Below are positions 11,916-20,959 of a stretch of DNA of 64,000 nucleotides, one piece after another; the stretch's first letter is position 1; each line of letters starts with the position of its first letter. Position numbers and translations under genes: made by a program. Source of the DNA: Isoetes taiwanensis (Eukaryota; Streptophyta; Lycopodiopsida; Isoetales; Isoetaceae). The notes beneath the pieces were generated by a model, which saw nothing but the letters and a program-made list of their open reading frames with translations, made no database searches and was not told where the DNA came from. The stretch covers positions 5,521,789 to 5,585,788 of the forward strand of contig JAJEKV010000012.1 of NCBI GenBank assembly GCA_021234155.1, in the 5' to 3' direction.

Positions 11916-13762
11916 TTAATCTACACAATTCGACATGTCTGAGCCGATTTCTTCGGAGATGACCTTGCCGTCCCATTGCTCCATGAACTGTGGGTACTGC
12001 TTTACTAGATCTTTCTTAAGTACCCATGTCGCGTCTTCCACTGGCAAGTGTTTCCACTTGACCAAGTATTGGAGAAACTCTGATCTCCTTGTTTTCTTGA
12101 AGGCTTTATCAAGAATCAATTCTGGAACTATTTCCAGCTGCTCCTCCGTCATTTCCAATAATGTTGGAGTGTCCAAGACTTCGTCTGGATTGGGAGTGTG
12201 CTTCTTCAACAAACTCACGTGGAAGACCTTATGAATCTTCAGGTGTGCTGGTAGATCCAATCTATAGGATTGACTATTCTGAATGGTCCAGCCCACCTTG
12301 GAGCAAGTTTCTTACAATTGCCGATGCGGAGCTTTGCCTGCTTTACCTTGATCTTGAGTCATACATCATCTCCAACTTGGAACTCTCTGGCTGTGCAATG
12401 CTTGTCGGCGATGCTCTTTTGACGACTCCTTGCTGCTAGGAGATACCCTCGCACTTCTTCCACGAGCTGCTGCATGTCGGACAACATCTGCTGCGAAACT
12501 TCTACTTTTGACATGGGGTTGTGCCAAGTGTCTGGAGTTAGGCATTGATAGCCGTAATTGATCATAAACGGCGACATTTGGGATGATTCTTGCTTGGTGC
12601 TATTGTAGGCAAACTCCACCAAGTGAATAAATTCTTCCCACATACCTTGCTTGTTCCAGACGTAGTTCCGTAGCATGTCCTCCAAAATCCTGTTGGTTCG
12701 CTCGGTTTGGCCATCCGTCTGAGGATGATATGCCGTGCTCATGGATAGCTTCGTCTGAATGGTCGCAAAGAGGTCTTGCCAAAAGGCGCTCATGAATTTC
12801 GGATCCCTGTCGGAGATAATCTCCCTTGGCATGCCATGAAGCCTGAAGATCTCTTTGGTGAAGAGCTTCGTTGTATCCATAGCGGTGTCTGTGGTCCTGC
12901 AAGGCACAAAATGTGCCATCTTCGACAACTTGTCGACCACTACCATTAAGGCGTCCTTCCCTCTTACTGTCCTTGGAAGCCCTGTGATGAAGTCCATGCT
13001 GATGACCTCCCACTTAGCGTTTGGCACCGCTAATGGCTCTAATGCCCATGGAATTCGAAGCTGCTCTGCCTTCGTCTGCTGACATAGCTGACATTCCTTG
13101 ATGTAGCGAGCTACCTACTTCTTCATTCCTGGCCAATAATAGCTGCTGTGCACTTTGAAATATGTCTTCATGAATCCCGCATGGCCAGTTATTGGACTGT
13201 TGTGTGTGTCATGGAGGATCAACTTCCTTACACCTGATGATTCGGGTACGCACAACTTGTTCTTATGGTATAACAGGTTGCCTTCCTTCTTATAATGTTT
13301 GAAGGCTTCCCGCTCCTTATCTGTTCTAGCCTCCCTAGAGAGGCTTGCCCATACTTCCCTGAAATCCACATCCGTTGGCAAGGACTCTTCAATCTTCTTA
13401 CCAAAGTCACTGGAGAGCGTCGAGATTGCATTGCAATGCACCCTAGTTGCCAAGGGATGCCTTGAAAGCACATCCGCTACCACATTGAGCTTCCCTGGCT
13501 TGTAGACTATATCAAAGTCATATTCTTCAAGGAACTCCATCCACCTTCTCTGCCTCAGGTTGAGGTGTGGTTGCGTGAATACATACTGGAGGCTCTGATG
13601 GTCTGTATCCAATTGGAACTTCCTTCCCAAAAGATAGTGCCTCCAAATTCTTAATGCCCTGACAACCGCAAGCAATTCTTGGTCGTGCGTCGGGTAGCGC
13701 GTTTCGGCGTCGTTCATCTTCCTGGAATCATATGCTACCACACGCTCTTCTTGCATGAGCAC
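11916..13762 (-). pseudogene. RNase H, integrase and chromodomain of element A
   Basis: In order on the minus strand: RNase H (GRKFQLDTDHQSLQYV, DFDIVYKPGKLNVVADVLSR), integrase zinc-binding region (ITGHAGFMKTYFKVHSSYYW, then CQLCQQTK after an in-frame stop near 13115), integrase core, and a C-terminal chromodomain. In the core frame from 13027 the catalytic triad is D12, D73 and E109, with the expected 35-residue D-E spacing. The chromodomain (about 12090-12000) reads FLQYLVKWKHLPVEDATWVL, the aromatic-cage type found in chromoviruses, which steers integration to particular chromatin. The frame breaks near 12359-12296. The domains are complete but split by a stop and a frameshift. Confidence 0.85.
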
Positions 13763-14048
13763 TGCACCTGTAGCTATCTTACTCGCATCTGTGGCTACAA
13801 GCTTATCTTTCTCCTGTCCGGCGAGGGGTCAAGGCAGTGGTCGGCCGTCGAGTTTCCTTCAACAATTCAAATCCCACTTGGGCTTTCTTGTACCAATGCT
13901 CGCCCCAATCTTTCACCTTCTCCGCCCTCGTCAAGTCTCAGTAGCGGGGCGCTATCTTAGCAAAGTTCTTCACGAACTTCCTCAGAGTACCGCTAGGCCG
14001 AAAAGCTTCGACCTCATGCACATTCTTCTGCGTCTTTCAATCACTGCT
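13763..14048 (-). pseudogene. Degenerate RT/RNase H connection of element A
   Basis: Recognisable pieces (for example the RNase H start around 13800, encoding KLVATDAS) lie in a stretch with many substitutions and indels compared with elements 2 and C. No frame runs through it. It is the most damaged part of an otherwise well preserved polymerase. Confidence 0.6.
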
Positions 14049-15470
14049 TCAATCTTGGCGGATCCGTCGAGATTCCTTCTCGCAGATCACATGACCTAGG
14101 TATTCCACCTTCTCCGCTATTCTAGGCGGCACCGACAACTTGGCGCATAACCGGTGCCTCTTCAACTTCTCCAGCACTCTCCTCAAGTGTTGTACGTGCT
14201 CTTCAAGGGATCTGCTATACACCAAAATGTCGTCAAAGAATACAATCACAAAGGTGTCTAAAAACTCCCTGAAGATATCGTTCATGAGCCTCATGAACGT
14301 CGCGGGGGCATTCGATAAGCCGAAAGGCATTATCGTAAACTCATAATGCCCATACCGCATTCTGAAGGCGGTTTTATGGATATCTTCTTCTTTTATCCGG
14401 ATCTGATGATAGCCTGACCTTAAGTCGATTTTTGAGAAGACCTTTGCCCCTTGGAGCTGGTCCATCAAGTCATCCGATCTGGGAAGCGCATACTTGTTCT
14501 TGATGGTGTGCTTATTCAACTGGCTATAGTCTATGCACATCCTCAAGCTGCCATCCTTCTTCTTGACAAAAAGAATGGGCGCCCCAAATGGTGAGACACT
14601 AGGTCTAATGAAGCCTAGGTCGAGCAACTCCTGCAATTGCTTCTTTAGCTCCGTCAAGTCCTGCGTCGTCATTCAGTATGGGGCCTTACTTGTCGGCTTC
14701 ATTCCCGGTTCGAGTGCTATCTCACACTCGACTCCCCTGTAAGGAGGGAGGTGCTCGATCTCGTCTGGAAAGAGATCGTGGAATTCCGTGATTAACTTAG
14801 CTATTTGCTTCGGCAACTTGCTGAGCACTTTGTCTTCTTTGCTTTCTTCTGACTCCGGCTCTTCAATCTCAAACTTGAAGATGTATGCTACCTGCTCGCT
14901 CTTGATGCACTTGAACAGCCGCTTAGAAGACATACATTGCATGATGGGAACGACTTCTTTACCTGTGATCTCGATGATCTTGCCGTCGGGCGTTGGGAAG
15001 GTCACCTTCCGCTTTCCACAATCAATGATGGCCCCTGCTGGTCCAAGATACTCCATTCCTATGATCAAGTCATACTTGCCAATGCCCATTACTTCTGCCC
15101 CCATCTGGATATTAATCCCTGGCAAGTCGATGTCGAAATTAATTCTCTTGCATGTCGTCTGCCTTACTGCTCCACTTGCTAAGACAACGGGCCTCGGCTT
15201 CGACTTCAGCGGTTTCAACTTCAACATTTTAACCATTCTGGGGGATGCAAAGTTATGGCTACTTCCTGAGTCTATTAGGACTATGAAGGACTTGGCCTTG
15301 GCCTTCCGTACTGTGGAAATTACCTTATACTGGCTCTCTGCTTGTTCCGTATCTATTGCGGCAAAGATATGACACTCACCCTGAATATAGTCGCGGGCTG
15401 CCTCACCGTCGTCGTCAGACAGAGTGTCCCAATCCCCCAACTCCGCTAGTGCTGCACTCATGACGTAGGG
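14049..15470 (-). pseudogene. Protease and reverse transcriptase of element A
   Basis: The aspartic protease motif VLIDSGSSHNFASPRM has its active-site DSG at 15272-15264. The frame continues to the RT leader ([18 protein letters not shown]) and stops after TSKAPY at a TGA (14675-14673), where relatives have arginine (PYRM). The RT continues in the next frame from 14672: [20 protein letters not shown], then [10 protein letters not shown] with the first catalytic Asp, then [13 protein letters not shown] with FFDD at 14240-14229. The protease releases the pol proteins, and RT with RNase H makes element cDNA. Apart from the single stop the region is well kept; similarity fails near 14060. Confidence 0.87.
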
Positions 15471-16643
15471 GCAGTTTGCTGTCCTGTGGCCTGGCTGAAA
15501 ACACCTGAAGCAAAGCTGCTTTTCTATGCACTCCTGCCTCTTTTCCTTGGGCATAGCCTGCAAAAAGGACCGCACTGCTTTGGAGTAGTTTGACCCCTCC
15601 TGCTTGTCCTTGAAGGACACCTGCTTCTTCTCCTGCTGCTTCCCCTGGTTGCCACCATATGGGGCTCTAGGCAATTTGGGCTGGCAGCCCTAGGGCTATA
15701 ACTCCCCTGCCCTTGCCTTTGTCCCCGTAATATCTGCGCCTCGCCGCTATTCTGAGGTCCCGTCCCTTGCAAGCTTATTGCCTTGGACTCTGCTTCTGAT
15801 ACTGTCTTAGGGTTTATTACCCTTACAAGCTTGCGGATCTCCTCATTCAGCCCCTCAATGTAGCTCTCCACTGCATGCTTTTCACCCAACTTTGGCACAT
15901 AAAGCCTTAGCCTCATGAATTCCTCTATATATTTCTGGACTGATTTGTTTCCCTATTGCAACCTATAGAACTGCTCCATCATGCTGGACTTGTGCTCTCT
16001 TGGGACGTAATGGCGCTTGAAGGCTTTAGCAAACTTTCTGAAGCTGCAAGCATCCCTGCTCAAGCCATGGGCCTTTGCATACCCCTTCCACCAAATGCGT
16101 GCTGCTCCTTTCAGGTTGGCTGTTGCCACCCTGCCTTTATCCTTGTCCTTCATACCATAGGCATTGCCATATTCACTCATTTCATCGAGCCAAGCCTCTG
16201 CCTCCATGCCTGACCTGTTCTCGCCTGAGAACTGCTCGAGCTTCCTGGCCTTCCGCAGAATCTACCTTTTTCTGGTAGTCAGAGGCTCTTGTGTCCCTTT
16301 GTCGTCCATCTGTGGTATCCCTCTGCCTTCCATCCCTACGGTCCTGGGCTTGCTCTTCCTCTTCCTTGGAGTCGGAGTCCGAATCTGAGCTTGAGTCGGA
16401 GGATTCCGAGCTGGAGGACCTCCTTCTCTTTCTCCTCTTCTTGTCCCTTCCTGTTTTCCGAGCTGATACTTGTGGCAACTGAGCGTTGCCCTCCGAACCC
16501 ACTCCTGCTTGTGCGGCCAGCAAAGCCTTTATCTGCTTAAGGTCTGTCCTCATCTATGATATTTCCTCTTCTGGGGTCATGGGTCCAAATTCCTCATACA
16601 GGTTCCTTGCCGGGGGTGGCCTGGGCGGACTCTGTTCTTCCAT
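15471..16643 (-). pseudogene. gag of element A, with zinc knuckle
   Basis: The likely start is ATG 16643 (MEEQSPPRPP), followed by an in-frame TAG at 16556-16554 and a second ATG at 16553. A basic then serine/acidic region follows (KKRRKRRRSSSSESS). The retrotransposon gag domain comes next (AEAWLDEMSEYGNAYGMKDK, AARIWWKGYAKAHG, KRHYVPREHKSSMMEQFYRL), then YIEGLNEEIRKLV. The CCHC zinc knuckle CFRCFQPGHRTANC lies at 15512-15471. Gag forms the virus-like particle, and the knuckle binds element RNA. The domain is split by frameshifts near 16190, 15950 and 15670. Confidence 0.85.
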
Positions 16644-16860
16644 ATGGTCTCGGCGTTGTCGTTCCCCTGAGCCTAGGCCTCTAGTTGCATACACAAGTAA
16701 TTCATGGCTATATGGTTAGTTTTACTTGTTCTCTTGCATTGTTTATGTTTGTTGGTATAGTTGGGGAACAAAATACATCGACAAAACATTTAAAGTGCAA
16801 AAGAAATTATATTTATATTATATAATATTTTAGTACAAAATCTCCGGGATCAAGAGTCTA

Positions 16861-18359
16861 CTAATCTTGAAATCGCCGGTAAGATGGGTTGTCCTCAAGG
16901 AACTTTTTAACTTGGGCCATTCCTATGGAGCGTCCCAAGTTCCTAAGGACATTAGTTGACGTCCCGCCCTGCAATGTTGTCACCAACTCCTCTACTCTGC
17001 GGTCGGAGGTGTAGGCCGCGCTTACTGCCAATCTTCCCTGCCGTCGGTAGGGCACGGCGAAGTCGAAGAGGTCGAGTGCCATCGCTCTCTTGACTAAGAC
17101 AGCATAGTCGACATTTGCAGCTATTCGAGCATGCCTGCCAAAGCCAGAGAGTGCAATGAGCATGAACACTCCCTCTTCGCCCCGGGGGCTGAATTTGCGG
17201 TGTATCACCGCTATTCTCCCATCCAGCAGCAGGGGCAGGTAGTACCTCAGCGACCTGTCGTTGTGTGTCGCAGATGATTCTCCACTTGCTTGGCCTCCAG
17301 CTCTATGCCGTCCGGCGTACTCATCGATCTCTACCTCAGTCAGTTCTTGGTAGTCTGCAATTGTCGAGTCGACTCGCCTGATGTCGATTCCTGCTCCTCT
17401 TGCTGGAGGTGGTGTCGAGGGGCTCGGCATCAAGATGCTGGTGGTCTTGCCTCTGATCCCCATCCGTTCCTGAATGGCGAGGAACTCTTCTTCCGATGGC
17501 AGTTCTCCGGCCTCCATAACCTGTCTTATGTTGCTGTAGGCCTGGATGTCGGAAGTCGACTCCCCTGTGTAGGTGTCGGGTTCTCGCACTTGAAGCGGGA
17601 AGTCTGAGGCTCCCCGGACGATGAAGTCATCCAAATCTGGTTGCTGCCGTAGTTGTTGCAGCAACTCATCAAGCCGGAGCTCCCTTTCCCTGCATTCGGG
17701 GAGGTTCTGGATGTCGCTGAGGAGCAGATACTCCTCACCGTCGATGATGATGGGGGCTAGGCTTGTGATGCCTAGCCCAAGTGGGGGAGTAACTCTGAGG
17801 TTTTGCCAGCTCCGCTCGAAGTTGGCCAACTCCTCTTCTGCTTGCCGCCGTTCTTCCTCTGAGTCGAGCTCCGTGTACTCTTTGTCGTCCGACTCCTCTC
17901 CTTCTTCTCTTCCTTCTTGCTCTTGCTGATACTGTAAAAACATCTGCTCTTCTGCTTGGGCTGCTATGGGGTCCACCTCCATGGGAGGAATAGAGGTTGC
18001 CCCCATTGGGTTTTCGGCACGGTGGGAAAGGAAAATGGCTAAGGCGGCGGTGTAGGAGAAGTACTTGGTCCTGTCAACTGTCAGGACCATGTAATCTGGC
18101 AGCCTCTGTGTCGGAACATCGCCTAGGGCTGCTTGAAGGGATGGGCGGGGAACAAAATGGCCTATGCAAGGTGTTAGCTGCACTAGGGAGGGTCCTACCC
18201 TAGCTTGGAACTCTGCTAAAACTTGCCTATATGCCGGGGTTGCATGCAGGGTGGCTTGGACATCTATTTCTTTCCTGAAGACTCGGAAGATGTCGTTGAC
18301 ATCAGCCTCGGCAGCATGGGCCTGGCGCTGTACCATCGCCTGAAGTCAGCAGTGGCCAT
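16861..18359 (-). CDS. Accessory ORF2 of element A, unknown conserved protein
   Basis: I do not recognise this protein of about 500 residues. The frame is open from ATG 18336 to the stop at 16861. ATG 18359 in another frame gives MATADFRRWYSA, which resembles the start of the element C copy (MVPREFVEEYRNSE), so that is the probable true start, with a frameshift soon after. Visible parts: an N-terminal segment (DVNDIFRVFRKEIDVQATLH), a very acidic middle (EEGEESDDKEYTELDSEEER), a block with IIIDGEEYLLLSDIQNL, then EEEFLAIQERMGI, and a C-terminal block with YYLPLLLDGRIAVIHRKFSP and ALSGFGRHARIAANVDY. Homologues lie at 27881-29089 and 57018-58490. It has no transmembrane segment, zinc finger or protease motif that I can see. 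It lies between the histone-like gene and gag and has its own TATA-like box. Confidence 0.8.
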
Positions 18360-18473
18360 TGATCTAACGAAGAAGAGACTAGCAAACAGATGCAGAAGCG
18401 CCTCAGGGAGCTGGAAGATCGCCTAAACAGTCAAGAGCAAACTTGTAGGGTGCTAAGTGAGAAATGGGGGACC

Positions 18474-18481
18474 TATTAATA
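18474..18481 (-). promoter_or_regulatory. TATA-like box of ORF2, element A
   Basis: On the minus strand TATTAATA is followed at once by GGTCCCCCATTTC. The same C-run (CCCCCCATTTC) follows the TATAAATA box of ORF1 at 20405-20398. It lies 115 bp upstream of ATG 18359. The repeated arrangement suggests that each accessory gene has its own promoter. Confidence 0.5.
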
Positions 18482-18672
18482 GAAAAGGGGAAAACCCTAA
18501 TTTTAGATGACCTAGAATTTTACTGGGATTGGGCAATTCTGACCTATTAAGAGGTGCAATTGAGAATTTGAAGACTACTTTTAGGGTTTAAGCATGCTAC
18601 GACCAACTCATGAACCTATTGCAACCAACTGGAGATCATTTGGATATGGCATGGTGAGGAAAATGCTGAGAG

Positions 18673-18739
18673 GTCTCACACGTTGCGCCCAGACCGATAA
18701 TGAAAAGTTCATTTTCTGTCCTGGCGCGACGTGTGAGAC
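18673..18739. repeat. 67-bp palindrome 1 (upstream of ORF2)
   Basis: The arms GTCTCACACGTTGCGCC and GGCGCGACGTGTGAGAC pair along all 17 positions with one mismatch. The inside, CAGACCGATAATGAAAAG against TTCATTTTCTGTCCTG, continues the pairing imperfectly. It is almost the same as the palindrome at 20475-20541 and is the ORF2-proximal member of a pair. Confidence 0.9.
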
Positions 18740-18872
18740 ATGGGCTCTAAATGGGCTGAACTTGATCAATTTGGGTGGTCTAAGGGTCTAATTCTACTGG
18801 ACTCGTCGAGTTAGGCAGAATTGACCCCTTATTTGGTCAACTTGGAGCTGTTTTGGGCATTTTTGGGGCATG

Positions 18873-18939
18873 GTCTCACACGTTGCGCCCAGCCCGAAAA
18901 TGAAAAGTTCATTTTCTGTCCTGGCGCGACGTGTGAGAC
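18873..18939. repeat. 67-bp palindrome 2 (upstream of ORF2)
   Basis: Same outer arms as palindrome 1, starting exactly 200 bp from it. The inner part reads CCGAAAATGAAAAGTTCATT, so it is closer to the palindrome at 20689-20755 than to palindrome 1. In transcription order it is the ORF2-distal member of the pair. Confidence 0.9.
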
Positions 18940-19083
18940 ATCGTCTCAATTTTGCTCAAAAAGTTCAATTTTACCAAAACAAAAGCCAGAATTCAATATC
19001 TTAACCTAATTAAGCAAGATTAAACATATTATTTACCCAAAATTTCTTTATATTAACAAAAATTTTCTGTTATTTACAAAATC

Positions 19084-20297
19084 TTAAGGGCGTTCTCCCT
19101 TGATATGCCTAGCAAGATGCATGTCTTGCCTCATGAGTGTGACTCTCTTCGCGTGAACTGTGCAGGCCGTCGAATCTTCAAAGTGCTGCACCAGTTTCTG
19201 CTCTGCTGCCTCCTGTAGGCACAACAACATTTCGTCGGTCACCCTTGGATGACCTCTCGGACTAGGCGCTGGAACGGTGCACAGGGGATCAAAAATCCGT
19301 AGCTTCGCTGGAAGTGCCGGATTTCTTTGAGGGCTCTCCTCTCCGTTTCCTTCCTCCCGGTCTGCTTCTTTCCTGGTGCTCTGGGAGGCTTGGGCTTTGG
19401 TGGGGCTTTAGGGTCTGGCTGTCCGCCCTCAATAGTCCGTACCTTGTTCTCCTGATAGTATGCGTTATATGCTTCCCACTTCGCCATGAAGGCGTTGTGT
19501 TCCTTCATCTTCTTTTGATAAACCTTTACGGGGTCTATCACATACGCCTCCCGTTGTGGCCGCTGGGCTTTGTTCCTATCCCACGTTGGGTAAGGTGGGG
19601 GCTTCGGCCGCCGGGCTGCTCTGCTTTCGCCAGTGCCACCTTTCGGGTACTTCCTTCTCCACGGCCGGGGTTTTGCGAGCTTGCCCCTCGGTGTTGGGGG
19701 CGTAATCTTCGTCCGGGGTCGTCGGTGGAGGGCGGGGGTCAGGTCGCTGATGGTTCGTTGATGACCGAGACCCTTCACTTTCGCTTGACCTTCTGGCTTG
19801 TTCTTTTGCCGCCTTTATGCCCTTGCCCTTCTTTTTCTTCTTATTTCGCCCGTTGTGGTGAGGCTCCTCCTCTGTCTCTTTCTCTTCCTCTCGGCTCTTT
19901 GGCCCGTACTTCGATGAGCGGCTGCGAGGTCTTCTTCTTCGGCGAGGGTCAAGCCTCGGTACGCCCTTTGCTCCTCCCTCTCCTCAGCCTCCTTCAGACG
20001 AGCCCAAGCTTCGAGTTGCTCCTCGATGGTCGGCTGTCTCTGCTGTTCCCGTTCCTCCTTCCTCCTCCTTTCCTCCTCGGCGACTTCTTCGAGGATTTGG
20101 TGCATGATGTGCGGGCTGTCGCCTGGGACCCTGTCCCGTCCCGTCGCTTTGGTCGAGTGTCGCCTCCTCACTTTCGATGAAGATTCGCCTTGCCTGAAAA
20201 GGCGTTCTTGCAGTATCCTCTCTATGAGGGCAGGATCATGGGCGCTGAAGGATTCGCCTGGGCGGGGCTTCCTAACAGTCTGTTTGGTCCTCGCCAT
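19084..20297 (-). pseudogene. Accessory ORF1 of element A: histone H3/CENH3-like protein
   Basis: ATG 20297 opens MARTKQTVRKPRPGES, identical to the histone H3 tail at residues 1-6, 8 and 9 of the mature protein (K4, R8 and K9 kept). About 310 residues of charged linker follow, with a coiled-coil-like EEVAEEERRRKEEREQQR, the motif PPPYPTW and a Tyr-rich KWEAYNAYYQ. The C-terminal histone fold spans 19334-19087: [23 protein letters not shown], then [15 protein letters not shown] and [18 protein letters not shown], ending GERP and stop. EIRHFQ, LIP and RVTLMR resemble plant CENH3; PFQRLVRE resembles canonical H3. One in-frame TAA (19817-19815) and one -1 frameshift at the stop 19241-19239 break it. 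The loop between the first and second core helices is about six residues shorter than in H3. In a cell such a protein would be expected to enter nucleosomes or bind H4; that is inference. Confidence 0.85.
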
Positions 20298-20397
20298 ATT
20301 CGACGGCTCGTCAATCCGATGTCGGCGCCGGAAAATCGCCTTAGCAGAGGGAGAGCGATTTTCTAAGGAAGGGACGCGGAAATGGGGGGCCTAGGTC

Positions 20398-20405
20398 TAT
20401 TTATA
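20398..20405 (-). promoter_or_regulatory. TATA box of the histone-like ORF1, element A
   Basis: On the minus strand CGCCTATAAATAGACC is a good TATA box, 101 bp upstream of ATG 20297. It is followed by CCCCCCATTTC, as at the ORF2 promoter. It is far from the LTR promoter, so it could give the histone-like gene its own transcript. Confidence 0.55.
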
Positions 20406-20474
20406 GGCGGGTGATTTTGGGTCAAATTTCAAACTACCTTTTTGGGTCGCCTAAAACCCCTAAATTTAAGCATG

Positions 20475-20541
20475 GTCTCACACGTTGCGCCCAGACCGAT
20501 AATGAAAAGTTCATTTTCTGTCCTGGCGCGACGTGCGAGAC
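20475..20541. repeat. 67-bp palindrome 3 (upstream of ORF1)
   Basis: Matches palindrome 1, with one substitution in the right arm (GACGTGCGAGAC). It lies between the primer-binding site and the ORF1 TATA box. Confidence 0.9.
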
Positions 20542-20688
20542 ATAACAGATTCTGATGCTAAATTTTATACTTTCTAAGCATGTTTCTAGGGATATGATAT
20601 GCCAATTCTACTAATTCCTAGCTCAAAATTAGAATTATCAAGTTATTTTTCTGTAATTTATGACTTTTTAGTGTGTTTCAAGATGAAT

Positions 20689-20755
20689 GTCTCACACGTT
20701 GCGCCCAGCCCGAAAATGAGATTCTCATTATCTGTCCTGGCGCGACGTGTGAGAC
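20689..20755. repeat. 67-bp palindrome 4 (upstream of ORF1)
   Basis: Starts 214 bp from palindrome 3. Outer arms are as in the others. The inner part reads CCGAAAATGAGATTCTCATT, where AATGAG pairs with CTCATT. In palindrome 2 the same place has AATGAA and TTCATT, so both sides of a base pair have changed together. Confidence 0.9.
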
Positions 20756-20946
20756 CATCCTACTTTTTGAAGGTTGGCTCACTAATTTTAGTCTTTTTAT
20801 GTTTCCATTCATTTTAACTGTTACTAGCTTAGCATATACTATAAAAATGAGAAATTTTTTTCCCATTTTTCGAGGTTTGAGGATCCTATCAAGTTAGTAC
20901 TACTGGGAGCATGGTCAGTGCTTTGCTCTTGGTCACCAAGAACATT

Positions 20947-20958
20947 GCTCTGATACCA
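20947..20958 (-). other. Primer-binding site of element A (initiator tRNA-Met)
   Basis: On the minus strand TGGTATCAGAGC, one base inside the LTR end, is complementary to the 3' end of plant initiator tRNA-Met. Element C has the same 12 bases at the same distance. It marks the start of the internal region and fixes the element's direction. Confidence 0.92.
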
Positions 20959-20959
20959 C

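Noticed and set aside
14788-15372. Open frame of 194 codons on the plus strand
   Set aside because: Antisense to the protease and RT leader of element A.
19314-20180. Open frame of 288 codons on the plus strand over the histone-like gene
   Set aside because: It is the antisense of ORF1. It has no known motif and is explained by the base composition of the minus-strand gene.
20268-20297. A true host histone H3 gene
   Set aside because: The long non-histone middle part, the position between primer-binding site and gag, and a matching gene in element C make it an element gene, not a host H3.
18673-20755. The 67-bp palindromes as a CRISPR-like array or rho-independent terminators
   Set aside because: There are only four units in two pairs, the spacers are not alike in length or type, and the context is a plant retrotransposon.
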